Below are positions 35,202 through 44,094 of a stretch of 64,000 bases of DNA, piece by piece; the stretch's first letter is position 1; every line of letters starts with the position of its first letter. The position numbers and the translations under genes were made by a program. A model generated the notes under the pieces. That model did no database searches. It worked only from the letters and a program-made list of their open reading frames with translations, and was not told the origin of the DNA. Source of the stretch: Nitrosomonas sp. (GTDB lineage: Bacteria; Pseudomonadota; Gammaproteobacteria; Burkholderiales; Nitrosomonadaceae); the NCBI GenBank assembly GCA_019745325.1, contig JAIETK010000016.1:33760-97759 (forward strand). The letters run 5' to 3'.

Positions 35202-37718
35202 CTAAGTCGCGGTCTGGCGCGAAGTCTTGGTTTTCGTTGTCTTGGATTTGGGTTTGGTATCCGCTGTTTTTTTGGGAGTTCTCGGTTCAAATTCAAATCC
35301 AATTTTTCCATCCGCGGTTCTGATCAAATAGGCAGAGAATGGTCTGCCCTTTTTGGAAATGAATCGTGTCAATAAATCAGTTTTTCCTGTTTCCAATAGT
35401 TTCGAGATTTGCTCGCGTTCGATGGGGCGTTCCAAAATAATTTTTCCGGTTTTAAAGCTGCAGCTCTTGTTTGCACCCACTGCTTTTTCGCAAACATAAT
35501 GCAACCCGTGCTCATAAACCGCGTGCCCGCATTTGGGGCATTTCCCTAAGGAAATTTGATTGCTGAAGTCGATTTCTTCCTGGTTTTCATCTTCATTGCC
35601 AAAATCAAACTTCATTTCGAAATTATCAGTCAATCGGATGATTGCGTTGAACGGTTGTCCCATTTTGCTCCGGAAACCTTGAAGTGGTCCCACTGCATGC
35701 TGGGTAATCAGGGTTTCCATTTCGGCAACCTCAAATTGCCGGCCCGCCAGTATTTTCCAGAGTGCAAAATCACAGGATTGGCATTGGAATTTTTTATAGG
35801 TTTCGTGCACAACGTTGCCACATTTGGGACAAGGCGTTTTCAGTACCGCGAAATCCCCTGAAATGGTTTCGCCGCGATGGTTTTTGGCTTGTTCAACAAT
35901 ATGCCGGGTCATCTCGGCAATTTTTTCCATGAATGAGCCGCGTTTCAGATGACCTTGCTCAATCTGGCGCAACTGAAATTCCCAATTTCCGGTTAATTCG
36001 GGAGAGATCAACTCCGGAATCTTCAAACCGCGCAATAATGTGATAAGCGAAAAGGCTTTAGCGGTGGGATGCAATTCCCGGCCTTCACGCTGGATGTAGT
36101 TTTCCAGGACCAGCCCTTCGATAATGGAGGCCCGCGTAGCCGGCGTTCCCAATCCTTTTGCGCTCATAGCCGCGCGCAATTCTTCGTCTTCAACGAATTT
36201 TCCCGCGCTTTCCATGGCTGAAAGCAACGTGGCTTCAGTAAAGCGTGCGGGTGGGCGGGTCTGGTGATTGGCAATCTCGATGTCTTCGGTAACGACAGTT
36301 TCGCCTGGCTTTATCGCAACCAGTGAAACCGTTTCTTCCTGCTCATCGGATTTGGCCATTTTTCCATAAACCGCTTGCCAGCCAGGATTGACCAATACCT
36401 TTCCATCGGTTTTGAAAGGCTCGGCTTCAACTCGTGTGATGCGTGTGGTTATCAGATACTCGGCAGCGGGGAAGAAAATAGCCAAAAAGCGCTTCATGAC
36501 CAGATCATAGAGTTTTGTTTCCGCTTCGTTTAACTTGGCTGAAGTCAGTGCGGTCGGAATAATCGCGAAGTGATCGGAGATCTTGCTGTTGTTAAAGATC
36601 CGTTTATTAGGTATTACCCAATTGGATCCGAGAATCTGCTGGGAAAACCTCCCATATTCGGTATTGACAAGGTTCTGCAGGATATCTTTAACTGTAGCGA
36701 TATAATCTTCAGGTAGCGCGCGTGAATCTGTCCGCGGATATGTCAATACTTTATGTTTTTCGTATAAAGCTTGTGCTAATCCAAGCGTTGTTTTAGCGGA
36801 GAATCCGAAGCGGCCGTTGGCTTCCCGTTGCAAGCTTGTCAGGTCATAAAGTAACGGGCATATTTCCTTGCTGGGTTTGCTTTCCTCGCTAACTATTCCC
36901 GGTTTGCCTAAACATTTGCCGCGAATGGTTTCCGCTTTGGATTGTTCCCACAACCGCTCGGGTTTCAGCTCCTGATTCGCTGCATTCTTGTTGAATTTCT
37001 CGTCAAACCACCTGCCTGTGTATTGGCCGGTCGCCGCTTCAAAAGTGGCATGAACTTCCCAGTATTTTTGCGGCAGGAATTTCTTGATTTTTTCTTCACG
37101 TTCTACGAGGATCGCCAATGTTGGGGTTTGTACGCGCCCGACCGTGGTTTTATGAAATCCGCCTTCCTGGGAATTAAAAGCCGTCATGGCGCGCGTGCCA
37201 TTGATACCGACCAGCCAGTCTGACTCTGAACGGCTGACCGCTGCTTCCGCCAGCGATTGCACGGCGGTATTATCCAATAACTTGGTAAATCCTTCACGAA
37301 TCGCATCCGGTGTCATCGATTGCAACCATAATCGCTTGACGGGCTTGCTTGATCCGACATGGCGCAAGATATAGTAAAAAATCAGTTCGCCTTCACGTCC
37401 CGCATCACAAGCATTGATGAGCATATCCACATCTTTGCGTTTAATCAGCTTATTTAATAGCGTCAAACGGGATGATGTTTTCTCGATCGGGTTTAAGGCG
37501 AAGTGGGGCGGGATGACCGGAAGATTTGCAAAACTCCACTTGCCGCGTTTGACCTCGTATTCCTCAGGAACGGCCAATTCGAGCAGATGCCCGATTGCCG
37601 AAGATACGACATATTGATCATTTTCGAAGTAATCCGTATGTTTGGTGAAACCGCCCAGCGCTTTTACAATATCCGCTGCAACCGAAGGTTTTTCAGCAAT
37701 AATTAATGTTTTACCCAT
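35202..37718 (-). CDS. topB: DNA topoisomerase III (type IA)
   Basis: An 838-residue type IA enzyme. The toprim start is MGKTLIIAEKPSVAADIV with CDAGREGELIFYYI; the catalytic tyrosine is in LTYPRTDSRALPEDY near residue 325. The C-terminus has two Cys4-type fingers (CPKCGNVV...CQSCDF and CPKCGHAV...CEKAV) and a topo C-terminal repeat (TDLLTRFISKKGRPFSAYL). The final 35 residues are Lys/Thr-rich. It relaxes and decatenates single-strand-containing DNA. It follows dprA and smg, a location where many proteobacteria carry topA. Confidence 0.93.
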   Translation of the reverse strand: MGKTLIIAEKPSVAADIVKALGGFTKHTDYFENDQYVVSSAIGHLLELAVPEEYEVKRGKWSFANLPVIPPHFALNPIEKTSSRLTLLNKLIKRKDVDMLINACDAGREGELIFYYILRHVGSSKPVKRLWLQSMTPDAIREGFTKLLDNTAVQSLAEAAVSRSESDWLVGINGTRAMTAFNSQEGGFHKTTVGRVQTPTLAILVEREEKIKKFLPQKYWEVHATFEAATGQYTGRWFDEKFNKNAANQELKPERLWEQSKAETIRGKCLGKPGIVSEESKPSKEICPLLYDLTSLQREANGRFGFSAKTTLGLAQALYEKHKVLTYPRTDSRALPEDYIATVKDILQNLVNTEYGRFSQQILGSNWVIPNKRIFNNSKISDHFAIIPTALTSAKLNEAETKLYDLVMKRFLAIFFPAAEYLITTRITRVEAEPFKTDGKVLVNPGWQAVYGKMAKSDEQEETVSLVAIKPGETVVTEDIEIANHQTRPPARFTEATLLSAMESAGKFVEDEELRAAMSAKGLGTPATRASIIEGLVLENYIQREGRELHPTAKAFSLITLLRGLKIPELISPELTGNWEFQLRQIEQGHLKRGSFMEKIAEMTRHIVEQAKNHRGETISGDFAVLKTPCPKCGNVVHETYKKFQCQSCDFALWKILAGRQFEVAEMETLITQHAVGPLQGFRSKMGQPFNAIIRLTDNFEMKFDFGNEDENQEEIDFSNQISLGKCPKCGHAVYEHGLHYVCEKAVGANKSCSFKTGKIILERPIEREQISKLLETGKTDLLTRFISKKGRPFSAYLIRTADGKIGFEFEPRTPKKTADTKPKSKTTKTKTSRQTAT

Positions 37719-37871
37719 GAATAATCTGGAGAAAAATGTTTACTAATCCTGATCGACTGTAACGATCGGACCAGGCGGCTTGATATGCGTGTCTATTTAG
37801 GATTGCAAGCATGCTCATGCGCGAATTGATTTTTATTAACCCTCGGGCGGTAAGGGTGATTTCCCGGATTT

Positions 37872-38330
37872 TTAGTGCCGGTAATGAGAGTCGCTTACAA
37901 TCAGTAGTTTCTCCAATATGGCATCGTCTGTGAGCTGATTCTGAATCCACAGTTCAGTTAAGACAATCAGCTTGATTTTTTCCAGACTGGAAGAATCTTC
38001 ATCCATCGCCAGCACCCGGTCAATCAGCAACTCGCGTTGTAACGGATTGATAATACCGGCCTGCTCAAGGAAAAAAATAAATCCTCGTCCTTCAGTGTCG
38101 ATTCGCTCGATTTCATAAGCCGTGTAGCAACGGAACGAATCGTTTTTGGCGAAGCTTGCAGGATAATTGCCAATATCATGGCGTTCCAGCTCTGAGAGCC
38201 AATTCAGGGTTTCGCTAATATCTTCATCAGCGAATCCGGCCATGGCAAGCTTCCGCGTTAATGTAGCGGAGTCAGGATAACTTCCTGAGTCAAAATAATT
38301 TTCAAATAAATAGACAAGTATGTCGAACAT
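37872..38330 (-). CDS. smg: Smg/DUF494 family protein
   Basis: A 152-residue protein starting MFDILVYLFENYFDSGSYPD, the clear DUF494 (Smg) opening, then LTRKLAMAGFADEDISETLNWL and a C-terminal LEKIKLIVLTELW. The start at 38330 is chosen because upstream residues of the longer frame overlap dprA and do not fit. The role of the family is unknown, though it is nearly always next to dprA. Confidence 0.93.
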   Translation of the reverse strand: MFDILVYLFENYFDSGSYPDSATLTRKLAMAGFADEDISETLNWLSELERHDIGNYPASFAKNDSFRCYTAYEIERIDTEGRGFIFFLEQAGIINPLQRELLIDRVLAMDEDSSSLEKIKLIVLTELWIQNQLTDDAILEKLLIVSDSHYRH

Positions 38331-38389
38331 AATAGTACTTTGTAATTGCTGGAATTTTTTTAAATCTATGCGGCGAGTTGCCAGCAGTT

Positions 38390-39499
38390 TTATTGAACCC
38401 GCTGGTAGCACCCTCCTGGCAAACTGCTAACCCGGCCATCAAGCTCAAGCGTTAATAGCATGGCTGATACAACTTCCGCCGTCAAGCCGCTACGCGCGCA
38501 CAAGGTGTCGATGTCAACGCTATCATAGCCAAGGTGTTCAAGTAATACGGTATCCTCAGACGGTTCTACCGGATCGGTTTGTTTTTTTTCAGTGTTATTT
38601 CCAGAGTGGAATAAAGGCAGAAAATTTAATTCATCCAGAATGTCCTGGGTATTTTCAACCAGCTTCGCGCCTTGTTTAATTAATGCATGACATCCTTTCG
38701 ATAGCGGTGAATGAATGGAACCGGGGATGGCCATTACTTCCCGGCCTTGTTCCAGCGCTTGACGGGCTGTAATCAGAGATCCGCTTTGCAAGGCTGCTTC
38801 AACCACAAGACAGCCTTGGCTCATGCCGCTGATGATACGGTTCCGCCGTGGAAAATTTCTGCCTATCGCAGGGGTGCCCAGCGGAAATTCTGAGATCAAG
38901 GCGCCTTCCTTTGCCAATCTGTGAGCGAGTGGATGGTTTCTTGCGGGATAAACGATATCCAGCCCTGTGCCGATGATCGCGATGCTGGCTGCCGCGCCGC
39001 GTAAACCGCCATGATGGGCGGCGGTGTCGATGCCCAAGGCCATGCCGCTGATAATGCAAAGTCCGGCGTTGCTGCTCGCCTCAGAAAAAGCTTCCGCGTT
39101 CAATAGACCCTGCGGCGTTGCATTACGGCTGCCCACGACCGCTAATGCCGGGAGCTGCAATAATTCCCGCCTGCCTTTAAAGTAAAGTACGGGAGGCGGA
39201 TCAGCGATGTTCAATAATTGAGCCGGATAGTCCGTATCGGCGAGCGTGATGATTGCATTGGCAGGATCTTCCAGCCATTTCATGGCATTGGTTATTTTGT
39301 CGCGATCGGCGCCTTGCTTGATACGTGCGGCGACGGGTTTTTTCACCAGGCGTTCCAGTGCAATCATCGGCGCTGCAAGAATCGCGGCAGGATTACCAAA
39401 AGCAATCAGGAGCCGCCGGATGGATTCTCCGCCTAATCCGTCAATCAAAGTCAGACTTAACCATGATTCGATATCCGTTGCTTGCTTCATGGTACTCAA
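38390..39499 (-). CDS. dprA: DNA-processing protein DprA
   Basis: A 369-residue protein that loads RecA on incoming single-stranded DNA in transformation. The Rossmann core is seen in AVVGSRNATPQGLLNAEAF, IISGMALGIDTAAHHGGL and NFPRRNRIISGMSQGCLVVEA. An N-terminal helical part (SLTLIDGLGGESIRRLL) and a C-terminal winged-helix-like part (DTLCARSGLTAEVVSAML) are present. Start codon could be 39499 or the ATG at 39490. It follows the LysM gene closely. Confidence 0.96.
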   Translation of the reverse strand: MSTMKQATDIESWLSLTLIDGLGGESIRRLLIAFGNPAAILAAPMIALERLVKKPVAARIKQGADRDKITNAMKWLEDPANAIITLADTDYPAQLLNIADPPPVLYFKGRRELLQLPALAVVGSRNATPQGLLNAEAFSEASSNAGLCIISGMALGIDTAAHHGGLRGAAASIAIIGTGLDIVYPARNHPLAHRLAKEGALISEFPLGTPAIGRNFPRRNRIISGMSQGCLVVEAALQSGSLITARQALEQGREVMAIPGSIHSPLSKGCHALIKQGAKLVENTQDILDELNFLPLFHSGNNTEKKQTDPVEPSEDTVLLEHLGYDSVDIDTLCARSGLTAEVVSAMLLTLELDGRVSSLPGGCYQRVQ

Positions 39500-39501
39500 A
39501 T

Positions 39502-40536
39502 TCAGGGTGTTCTAACGGCATCCAGCGTTCTGATGGGTTGTGTGCTTTGTACAACCAAGGCATAAGCGACTTTATCAAAGACACGGAAGACAAAGACCAG
39601 TCCGGCTCTTTCATCAGGCAGCTGGAGCGTCTCGCCTTTAAGCGATTTAACCTGGTTTCTGCGGTAGATGGCAAGTACATGCCCCATTTCCAGGCCATGC
39701 GATTCACCTTTGTTCAGGGTTACGATGTCACCTCGACCGATTTCGGTAACACCGCCGTATACCGAAATAATTTTTCCCTTAATCTGAAAGTCGGGGGCGT
39801 GGGGCGCATAATTGTTGTATATGGTATCGGGTGCAGGAACTAGGCGATCGCCTTTGAGGATTTCTTCCGCGGCGCGCGTGATCGTCATCGTACTGATCGT
39901 GTCGAAAACTTCGGCCTTGGCATTTCCCAGGTAGGTCGCTTCATATCCCAGAATCAGCCCTTTCTGATCAGGGTCTTTTAGCGCTTTTCCGGGGCGGAAA
40001 ATTTGCCAGGTCATACCTTTGTCTTTCGGAAGTCCATGGATATAAGCTTTACTGCCCGTTGTTAAAATAAAACGGCCTTCACTGGAGCCCAACACATACG
40101 GTGCGTTAGCCAGACTGTCTTTTTCTATGACTAATGGCTGTCTTAAGAAAGGTTCAATGGCGGTAGCCGGAATACTCGGGATCGCCGCTGTACTCGATTG
40201 CTCGTCACGTATTTTTGGGGAGAGCTTTACAATCCTAGTGCCTTCCTCGTCCCCTGCAAGCCTAAGCCGCGTGCCCGAAAGTGTTTTTTCTAAGAGAATG
40301 ATGTCGCCGGGATAGATTTTGTGCGGATTTTTTACTTGTTCACGATTGAAGCCCCAAACTTCCGGCCATCGCCAAGGGTCTTTCAGAAACTTTGAGGCGA
40401 TGCCCCACAAAGTATCGCCAGGTACAACGACATAGCGGCTGGGCGAGTCGCTACGCAGAATGCTATCGTTTGCGTTTGCAGTAGCGATATTAAGCAAGTT
40501 TAGAAAAAAAATCGTAGCTATAATAAGCTTTTGCAT
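39502..40536 (-). CDS. LysM peptidoglycan-binding protein
   Basis: A 344-residue protein from the ATG at 40536, with a signal peptide (LIIATIFFLNLLNIATANA) and one LysM domain (YVVVPGDTLWGIASKFLKDP, ending NPHKIYPGDIILLE) near residues 35-85. The rest is an uncharacterised beta-rich domain common in proteins encoded next to dprA in betaproteobacteria. Probably periplasmic, bound to peptidoglycan. Divergent from the deformylase gene. Confidence 0.9.
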   Translation of the reverse strand: MQKLIIATIFFLNLLNIATANANDSILRSDSPSRYVVVPGDTLWGIASKFLKDPWRWPEVWGFNREQVKNPHKIYPGDIILLEKTLSGTRLRLAGDEEGTRIVKLSPKIRDEQSSTAAIPSIPATAIEPFLRQPLVIEKDSLANAPYVLGSSEGRFILTTGSKAYIHGLPKDKGMTWQIFRPGKALKDPDQKGLILGYEATYLGNAKAEVFDTISTMTITRAAEEILKGDRLVPAPDTIYNNYAPHAPDFQIKGKIISVYGGVTEIGRGDIVTLNKGESHGLEMGHVLAIYRRNQVKSLKGETLQLPDERAGLVFVFRVFDKVAYALVVQSTQPIRTLDAVRTP

Positions 40537-40632
40537 GGATGATCCCGGTGACTGGTTGGAAAGGGTGAAGAATAACCTGCAAATGATACGATCTAAATCG
40601 GTAACTGAGTTTACTAAACTATACAATTTTTT

Positions 40633-41136
40633 ATGGCTATTCTTAAAATATTACAATATCCGGACGAAAGGCTGCATAAAAAAGCGCTTCCCGTTGCTCA
40701 AATAACCGACAAAACGCGTGTGCTGATTCACGACATGGCGGAGACAATGTACGCTGCACCCGGCATAGGGCTGGCGGCGACACAAGTGGACGTGCATGAG
40801 CGTGTCATTGTCATAGACGTTTCCGACACCAAAGATCAGTTATTGGTGCTGATTAACCCTGAAATTGTTGCAAGCAGCGGCTTTTCGGATTATGAGGAAG
40901 GCTGTTTGTCGGTTCCGGGGATTTATGGCAAAGTGAATCGCGCTGAGTCAGTGACTGTTAAGGCCTTGAATGCGCAAAACGAATCGTTTGTTCTGGAAGC
41001 GCATGGATTGCTGGCTGTCTGTATTCAACATGAGATGGATCACCTGGAAGGAAAAGTGTTTGTTGAATATTGGTCAAAACTGAGACAGACCCGGACGCTG
41101 GCGAAGCTGAAGAAAAAACAGCGTAGTACAATGTAG
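40633..41136 (+). CDS. def: peptide deformylase
   Basis: A 167-residue iron/zinc enzyme that removes the formyl group from nascent proteins. All three motifs are present: [16 protein letters not shown] and QHEMDHLEG. First gene of the def-fmt-rsmB-DUF4390-ntrYX series and divergent from the LysM gene, with a 96-base gap. Confidence 0.98.
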   Translation: MAILKILQYPDERLHKKALPVAQITDKTRVLIHDMAETMYAAPGIGLAATQVDVHERVIVIDVSDTKDQLLVLINPEIVASSGFSDYEEGCLSVPGIYGKVNRAESVTVKALNAQNESFVLEAHGLLAVCIQHEMDHLEGKVFVEYWSKLRQTRTLAKLKKKQRSTM

Positions 41137-41257
41137 CAAGGATACTCGTATACGCATAGAAAAATAAATCGAAGTTTCTTGTTGAATGTGATTGGTTTTG
41201 CCGGTTTTCAGCAACAACGCAACTCCGCCTATCTCATTATCAATTTTTTCCATAAAT

Positions 41258-42214
41258 ATGAAAATCATCTTTGCCGGAACTCCGGCATTTGCTGCAACGG
41301 CATTGGATGCGTTGATACAAACCGGTCACGATATTGTGATGGTGCTAACACAACCCGACCGGCCCGCGGGACGAGGCATGCAAATGACCGCAAGCGCTGT
41401 CAAGCTGCTGGCGCAGCAACGTCAACTTCCAATCTTGCAGCCGCCATCGCTCAAGAGCGGCGGCATATCGTTGCAATTGCAATCGTTGAACGCCGATGTC
41501 ATGGTAGTGGCTGCCTATGGATTGATTTTGCCGCAAGCGGTGCTTGAGATTCCCCGATTGGGTTGCCTGAATATCCATGCTTCCTTATTGCCGCGCTGGC
41601 GAGGTGCTGCGCCGATTCAGCGCGCTATCTTAGCGGGCGATCATGAGACCGGCATTACCATTATGCAAATGGATGCCGGATTGGATACCGGCGCTATGCT
41701 GTTAAAGCACGCTATTGCCATTGCACCGGACGATACTACCCAGTCGCTGCACGACAAACTCAGTTTATTGGGCGGGCAAAGTATTGTTGAAGCTTTACGG
41801 TTACTGCAGCAATGCCAGTTGACGCCTATTCCTCAAGATGAGAGCCAAGCGAGCTATGCCGCTAAAATTACCAAAGCGGAAGCAGAGATCGATTGGCGGC
41901 AGACTGCGCAACAGATCAGCCGGATGGTGCGCGCGTTTAATCCAAGCCCCGGTGCTTATTCTTTTTTTCGTAATCATCTGTTAAAGATTTGGCAAGCGTC
42001 GGCCATTCATGGTGGTGAAGGTAAACCGGGTGAGATTGCCGCATTGAGTGCGGATGGGATCGTGGTGGCCTGCGGTTCCGGTGCGCTGCAGATAGAAACG
42101 CTGCAAAAATCCGGCGGCAAAAGAATGACTGCCGCAGATTTTCTGGCCGGCAATCAGGGAATTCTTGGCGAGTTCCTGGAAGCCAGCGAGGGTTCGGCAT
42201 CCGCGCATGATTAA
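41258..42214 (+). CDS. fmt: methionyl-tRNA formyltransferase
   Basis: A 318-residue enzyme starting MKIIFAGTPAFAATALDAL, with LTQPDRPAGRG, the folate-site NIHASLLPRWRGAAPIQRAI and DAGLDTGAML. The C-terminal OB-like part begins near residue 210 (WRQTAQQISRMVRAFNPSPG). It makes fMet-tRNA for initiation, the counterpart of the deformylase just upstream. The ATG at 41258 is chosen over 41192 because the family motif starts there. Confidence 0.98.
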   Translation: MKIIFAGTPAFAATALDALIQTGHDIVMVLTQPDRPAGRGMQMTASAVKLLAQQRQLPILQPPSLKSGGISLQLQSLNADVMVVAAYGLILPQAVLEIPRLGCLNIHASLLPRWRGAAPIQRAILAGDHETGITIMQMDAGLDTGAMLLKHAIAIAPDDTTQSLHDKLSLLGGQSIVEALRLLQQCQLTPIPQDESQASYAAKITKAEAEIDWRQTAQQISRMVRAFNPSPGAYSFFRNHLLKIWQASAIHGGEGKPGEIAALSADGIVVACGSGALQIETLQKSGGKRMTAADFLAGNQGILGEFLEASEGSASAHD

Positions 42215-43484
42215 AACACAATTGGCTGCAGCATCCATAGTCGGGAAAGTACTGGCCGGGGCGAGTTTGACCGAAGTTTTGGTGAATCTCTGGCGCGCAG
42301 ACCCGGCGTTATCCAAGCAACAAAAAGGCGCCATTCAGGATTTTAGTTACGGTGTGTTGCGTTTTTACGGGCAACTGGAAGCCATTCTAAATGCTTTGCT
42401 AACAAAACCACTTCATGATAAATGTTTAACCTGCCTTTTATTGGTAAGCTTATATCAGTTGCTTTACAGCAAGACTCAGCCCCATGTCATCGTTGATCAG
42501 GCTGTTTCGGCATCACGGCTATTGGCTGGTGGAAAGGGGATGCAAGGGTTGGTGAATGCGGTATTGCGCAATTTCATCCGGCAACGCGAATCCCTGGTGG
42601 AGCAAGCGGCAGCTGGAGATACCGGACGTTATTCTCACCCGCAATGGTGGATCAACAAATTACGTCAGCAATATCCGCGCAACTTCCAGACTGTTTTGGA
42701 GGCAAGCAATCAACGTCCGCCCATGACCTTGCGAGTGAATCAGCGCAAGATTCCGGTAGCCGATTATTGCCGGCTGCTGGCCGGGAATGCGATACAAGCG
42801 CAATGGCTTGGATCCAATACCGTGCAATTGGAGCGGCCGTTAGTAGTGGAGCAATTACCCGGTTTCACCGAAGGTTGGGTCAGCGTGCAAGATGCCGGTG
42901 CTCAGCGGGCGGCGCCGCTTCTGGATGTGCGAGATGGAATGCGGGTGCTGGATGCTTGCGCTGCGCCCGGCGGAAAGAGCATGCATTTACTGGAATCCGC
43001 CAGTATATCGCTGACGATATTGGATAATGACGCATCGAGGCTTGAACAGGTTCGACAGAATCTTGAACGCTTGCAGTTGACTGCTGAACATTTAGTCTGC
43101 GGAGATGCTGAAAAAACCAGTGACTGGTGGGATAGGCGGTGCTACGACCGGATCTTGGCGGATGTGCCGTGTTCCGCATCCGGTGTAGTGCGACGCCATC
43201 CCGATATCAAATGGTTGCGGCGCGAGAGTGATTTGGTCAAGTTTGTAAAAACGCAGCGATCAATTTTGAATGCATTGTGGAAAATTTTAAATAAGGATGG
43301 TAAGTTGCTTTATGTGACTTGCTCAATTTTTGCTGAAGAAAATATCAACCAGATCGAGGAATTCCTTAAATCACATCCTGATGCGCGCTTGTTGCCGTTA
43401 GGTGAGGAAATCCCGGTCGATGGCCAACTGTTACCGAATACTCAACATGATGGTTTTTTTTATGCCTTGCTGCAAAAAAACTGA
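42207..43484 (+). CDS. rsmB: 16S rRNA (cytosine-967-C5)-methyltransferase
   Basis: A 425-residue enzyme with an N-terminal NusB-like RNA-binding domain (about 1-140) and a SAM domain: VLDACAAPGGKSMHLLE, ADVPCSASGVVRRHPDIKW with one catalytic Cys, and YVTCSIFAEEN with the other. It modifies C967 of 16S rRNA. The start at 42207 overlaps the fmt stop by 8 bases. Confidence 0.97.
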   Translation: MIKTQLAAASIVGKVLAGASLTEVLVNLWRADPALSKQQKGAIQDFSYGVLRFYGQLEAILNALLTKPLHDKCLTCLLLVSLYQLLYSKTQPHVIVDQAVSASRLLAGGKGMQGLVNAVLRNFIRQRESLVEQAAAGDTGRYSHPQWWINKLRQQYPRNFQTVLEASNQRPPMTLRVNQRKIPVADYCRLLAGNAIQAQWLGSNTVQLERPLVVEQLPGFTEGWVSVQDAGAQRAAPLLDVRDGMRVLDACAAPGGKSMHLLESASISLTILDNDASRLEQVRQNLERLQLTAEHLVCGDAEKTSDWWDRRCYDRILADVPCSASGVVRRHPDIKWLRRESDLVKFVKTQRSILNALWKILNKDGKLLYVTCSIFAEENINQIEEFLKSHPDARLLPLGEEIPVDGQLLPNTQHDGFFYALLQKN

Positions 43485-44094
43485 CTCTTGTCAAAAGGGA
43501 GGGCTGTCGCAGATCGTACGGCTGCTTGTGCAATTGCTGGTACTGTTGCTGCTTCCGATGGCCATTGCTCAAGCAGAAAGCATTCAAATCAGATCCTTCA
43601 GTTTATCGGCGACCGATAGGGGTTATGAAATAAGCCTGGGCTCTGAAATCACGCTGAATGCGACTTTGGAGCAAGCGCTCGAGAAAGGCATCGTGCTTTA
43701 TTTTGTAACGAAATTCAGTTTGATTGATTCACGCTGGTATTGGTTGAACGAGGAAGTCGCGCGCAGTAAATATCGTGTCGGGCTTCGCTACTATGCGCTT
43801 ACACGGCAATATCATTTAAATCATCCTTCATTCGCACAAAGCTATAACACTTTGAGAGAGGCTTTACAGGCATTGGGGCAATTGCGGGACTATCCGGTGA
43901 CTGTCAAAGCCGAGTTGAAACAGGATGCTGATTATATTGCGTCGATACGAATTTGGCTCGACCTGACGCGCATGCCTAAACCATTCCAGATCGAAGCGCT
44001 TGGTTCCAGTCAATGGAATTTGCGCTCGGAGAAACTGGAATGGCGCATGAAGCTGCCGGTGCCGGAACAGCCGTTCTACTATAGGGACCGGTAA
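43462..44094 (+). CDS. DUF4390 domain protein, exported
   Basis: About 210 residues from the ATG at 43462, overlapping the end of rsmB. A hydrophobic signal segment (LLVQLLVLLLLPMAIAQA) precedes the domain (IQIRSFSLSATDRGYEISLG, LFQ-like YFVTKFSLIDSRWYW, YHLNHPSFAQSYNTLREAL). The DUF4390 family lies between rsmB and ntrY in many betaproteobacteria; function unknown. Its stop overlaps the kinase start (TAATG). Confidence 0.85.
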   Translation: MPCCKKTDSCQKGGLSQIVRLLVQLLVLLLLPMAIAQAESIQIRSFSLSATDRGYEISLGSEITLNATLEQALEKGIVLYFVTKFSLIDSRWYWLNEEVARSKYRVGLRYYALTRQYHLNHPSFAQSYNTLREALQALGQLRDYPVTVKAELKQDADYIASIRIWLDLTRMPKPFQIEALGSSQWNLRSEKLEWRMKLPVPEQPFYYRDR